8,446 nucleotides of DNA, taken from NCBI GenBank assembly GCA_025929005.1, contig JAICND010000042.1, positions 1-8,446 of the forward strand, read 5' to 3'. The notes below the pieces were generated by a model, which made no database searches, was not told the DNA's origin, and saw only the letters and a list, made by a program, of their open reading frames with translations. The position numbers and the translations under genes were made by a program. This stretch comes from Acidimicrobiia bacterium (GTDB taxonomy: Bacteria; Actinomycetota; Acidimicrobiia; Spongiisociales; ZC4RG35). Positions 6,511-8,446 of this stretch are shown one piece after another (position 1 is the first letter of the stretch; the number at the start of each line of letters is the position of its first letter).

Positions 6511-8446
6511 GCACGTATCCCTCCGAGTACGAAGTCGATGCGGTGCTGCGCGATGGGGATGTCGTTCAGATCAGACCGATTCGACCCGACGACGCCGAGG
6601 GTCTGATGCGCTTCTTCCAACGGCTCGGTCCGCAAAGCCGCTACTTTCGGTTCTTCCGGGTCAAAGAAGCGCTCGAGCACGACGAGGCTGTCTACTTCTC
6701 CACCGTCGACTACACGCGGCGTATGGCATTGGTCGCCATCGATGAAGGGGAGATTGTCGGGGTGGGCAGGTATGACGGCCTCCCCGAGGAACCACAAGTT
6801 GCCGAGGTGGCGTTCGCCGTCGCCGACCCCTACCAGGGCCGAGGTATCGGTTCGGAACTGCTGTCCCTGCTAACGGTGCACGCCCGCCGCCGCGGGATCA
6901 CAGCCTTCCGGGCCTTCGTGATGGCCGAGAACATGCAAATGATGAGGGTGTTCCGGAACTCGGGCTACACGATGTCCCGGACGCTGGAGGACAACGTTTT
7001 TACGGTCGAGTTCCCGGTTGAGCACACCCACGGCGCCAGGGAGTCCGAGGAGTCTCGCGAGCGACGGGCTGTGGCCGCCTCGCTCCTACCGATCTTCTTC
7101 CCTCGCTCGATCGCAGTAATCGGAGCATCCACCACGGCGGGATCGATCGGAGCCCGGCTCTTCGCCAACTTGCTGGCTGGTGGGTTCACCGGCCCGCTGT
7201 ACCCGGTCAATCCGAAAGCGGCGGTGGTCAACTCGGTGCGGGCCTACTCGAGCGTGCTCGACATCCCGGATCCGATCGACCTGGCCTTCATCGTCGTACC
7301 GGCCCAGGCAGTGCAAGGAGTCGTGGCCGAGTGCGCCCAGAAGAAGGTGCGAGGCCTCTGCGTCATCTCGGCCGGGTTCTCGGAAACCGGAGCAGACGGA
7401 AAGGACCGGGAGATCGACCTTCTCGACCTGGTCAGAGCCTCGGGAATGAGGATGGTTGGGCCCAACTGCATGGGCCTCATCAACACTGCATCGGCGGTGA
7501 ACCTGGTCGGCACGTTCGCCGGTGTGCGGCCGCCAGCCGGCAACGTGGCGATGTCAAGCCAATCTGGGGCGCTCGGCATCGCCATCCTCGAATACGCCCA
7601 GCAAACCGGAACGGGTATTAGCCAGTTCGTGTCGGTCGGCAACAAAGCGGACGTATCCGGTAACGACCTCTTGCTGGCCTGGGAGGAAGATCCGGCCACC
7701 GATGTGATCCTCCTCTATTTGGAGTCCTTTGGGAATCCGCGCAAGTTCAGCCGGATCGCAAGGCGGATCGGGATGAGCAAGCCGATCGTGGCCGTCAAGT
7801 CGGGCCGCAGCGTCTCGGGTAGCAAGGCCGCCTCCAGTCACACGGGTGCTCTGGCGTCATCGGACGTGGCAGTTGATGCGCTCTTCACTCAGGCAGGAGT
7901 CATCCGTACCGACACCATCGAAGAGCAATTCGCGGTGGCTTCGCTTCTCGCCAACCAGCCACTCCCGCGCGGAAGCCGGGTCGGGATACTCACCAATGCC
8001 GGTGGACCGGGAATCCTGGCGGCTGATGCTCTGGAGGCGGGGCTGCTCACCATTCCCGAGTTGACGGAGACGACGCAAGGTCGGCTGCAAGCCGTCTTGC
8101 CGGCTGAAGCCTCCACTCGCAACCCGGTCGATACGATCGCGTCGGCCGGACCCGACGAGTACAAGGCCTGTCTGAAGGCGCTGCTGGAGTCTGAAGAAGT
8201 CGACGCCGTGATGGTGATCTACGTTCCCACTTCACCCGAGGGCGGACCGCTGGTGGCGGCGGCAGTGAGGGACGTGGTCGACAACTACGACGGGCCCGCC
8301 CCGGTGGTTGCGGTCTTCATGCAAGAGGCGGTGCCATTGCTGCGACAGGGCCTTTGGCCACGCGCTGATCGGCGTGCGCGCCTTCAGGCACAAGAGGGCG
8401 GCGCGCTCGCGGGCGCGGTGCTCGTGCTTGCTCGCGTCGTCGGGAC
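6507..8446 (+). CDS. GNAT acetyltransferase fused to NDP-forming acyl-CoA synthetase (Pat/PatA-like), 3' end outside window
   Basis: About 646 residues are visible. Residues 1-170 form a GNAT acetyltransferase with the acetyl-CoA pyrophosphate loop QGRGIG at 110-115, preceded by the AEVAFAVADPY strand. Residues about 195-300 are a Rossmann CoA-binding domain (AVIGAS at 203-208). Succinyl-CoA-ligase-like domains follow, with GPNCMGLIN (Asn320) and SSHTGALASSD, whose His445 matches the histidine phosphorylated in NDP-forming synthetases; ILTNAGGPG follows near 495. The ATP-grasp part expected next is outside the window. Proteins with these modules acetylate lysines of acyl-CoA synthetases such as Acs in enterobacteria and streptomycetes; in Salmonella Pat the GNAT module is C-terminal, whereas here it is N-terminal. 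TTG 6507 is chosen because it gives a 4-base TTGA overlap with the previous stop and suits the N-terminus; no upstream start fits. The last ~30 residues (after about 8345) stop looking like the family. A plain acyl-CoA synthetase role is also possible. Confidence 0.9.
   Translation, partial: MSTYPSEYEVDAVLRDGDVVQIRPIRPDDAEGLMRFFQRLGPQSRYFRFFRVKEALEHDEAVYFSTVDYTRRMALVAIDEGEIVGVGRYDGLPEEPQVAEVAFAVADPYQGRGIGSELLSLLTVHARRRGITAFRAFVMAENMQMMRVFRNSGYTMSRTLEDNVFTVEFPVEHTHGARESEESRERRAVAASLLPIFFPRSIAVIGASTTAGSIGARLFANLLAGGFTGPLYPVNPKAAVVNSVRAYSSVLDIPDPIDLAFIVVPAQAVQGVVAECAQKKVRGLCVISAGFSETGADGKDREIDLLDLVRASGMRMVGPNCMGLINTASAVNLVGTFAGVRPPAGNVAMSSQSGALGIAILEYAQQTGTGISQFVSVGNKADVSGNDLLLAWEEDPATDVILLYLESFGNPRKFSRIARRIGMSKPIVAVKSGRSVSGSKAASSHTGALASSDVAVDALFTQAGVIRTDTIEEQFAVASLLANQPLPRGSRVGILTNAGGPGILAADALEAGLLTIPELTETTQGRLQAVLPAEASTRNPVDTIASAGPDEYKACLKALLESEEVDAVMVIYVPTSPEGGPLVAAAVRDVVDNYDGPAPVVAVFMQEAVPLLRQGLWPRADRRARLQAQEGGALAGAVLVLARVVG

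Overview
The window is a gap-free, single-strand (+) stretch of high-GC bacterial DNA with six protein genes (two cut by the window edges) and one tRNA. The gene style suggests an actinobacterium, perhaps an Acidimicrobiia-like or other uncultured lineage. The pointers are the strong G/C preference at third codon positions, GTG and TTG starts, a tRNA without encoded CCA, a Ppx/GppA gene running into tRNA-Leu, a cyclase of the 'DIEGST' type, and a GNAT domain placed N-terminally on an NDP-forming acyl-CoA synthetase. This placement is inference, because no rRNA or marker phylogeny is available here.

Layout. Positions 1-464 hold the C-terminal half of an exopolyphosphatase/Ppx-GppA protein. Its last 13 bases are also the first 13 bases of a tRNA-Leu(UAA) gene (452-534). 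Five bases after the tRNA begins a full-length isocitrate dehydrogenase kinase/phosphatase, AceK (540-2294). Overlapping its end by 14 bases is a two-domain protein (2281-3075): an N-terminal DUF6582-like domain followed by a class III nucleotidyl cyclase domain with several non-canonical active-site positions. After an 8-base gap comes a MoxR AAA+ ATPase (3084-4025), a DUF58 protein (4022-5134) and a polytopic membrane protein with a DUF4129-like C-terminus (5131-6510). These three form the familiar MoxR/DUF58/TgpA-type cluster, but no transglutaminase domain is visible. The last gene (6507-8446, incomplete) joins a GNAT acetyltransferase to an NDP-forming acyl-CoA synthetase, the architecture of protein acetyltransferases of the Pat/PatA kind.

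How they may work together. MoxR, DUF58 and DUF4129 are very likely one functional unit acting at the membrane. AceK (reversible phosphorylation of isocitrate dehydrogenase, controlling entry to the glyoxylate shunt), a cyclic-nucleotide cyclase-like protein and a Pat-like acetyltransferase (typically acting on acyl-CoA synthetases) are all post-translational or second-messenger regulators linked to acetate/acetyl-CoA metabolism in other bacteria. Their presence in one tightly packed cluster is the most thought-provoking feature of the window, though co-regulation is inferred only from spacing. No terminator, insertion sequence, CRISPR array or convincing promoter was seen, and no gap between genes exceeds 8 bases.
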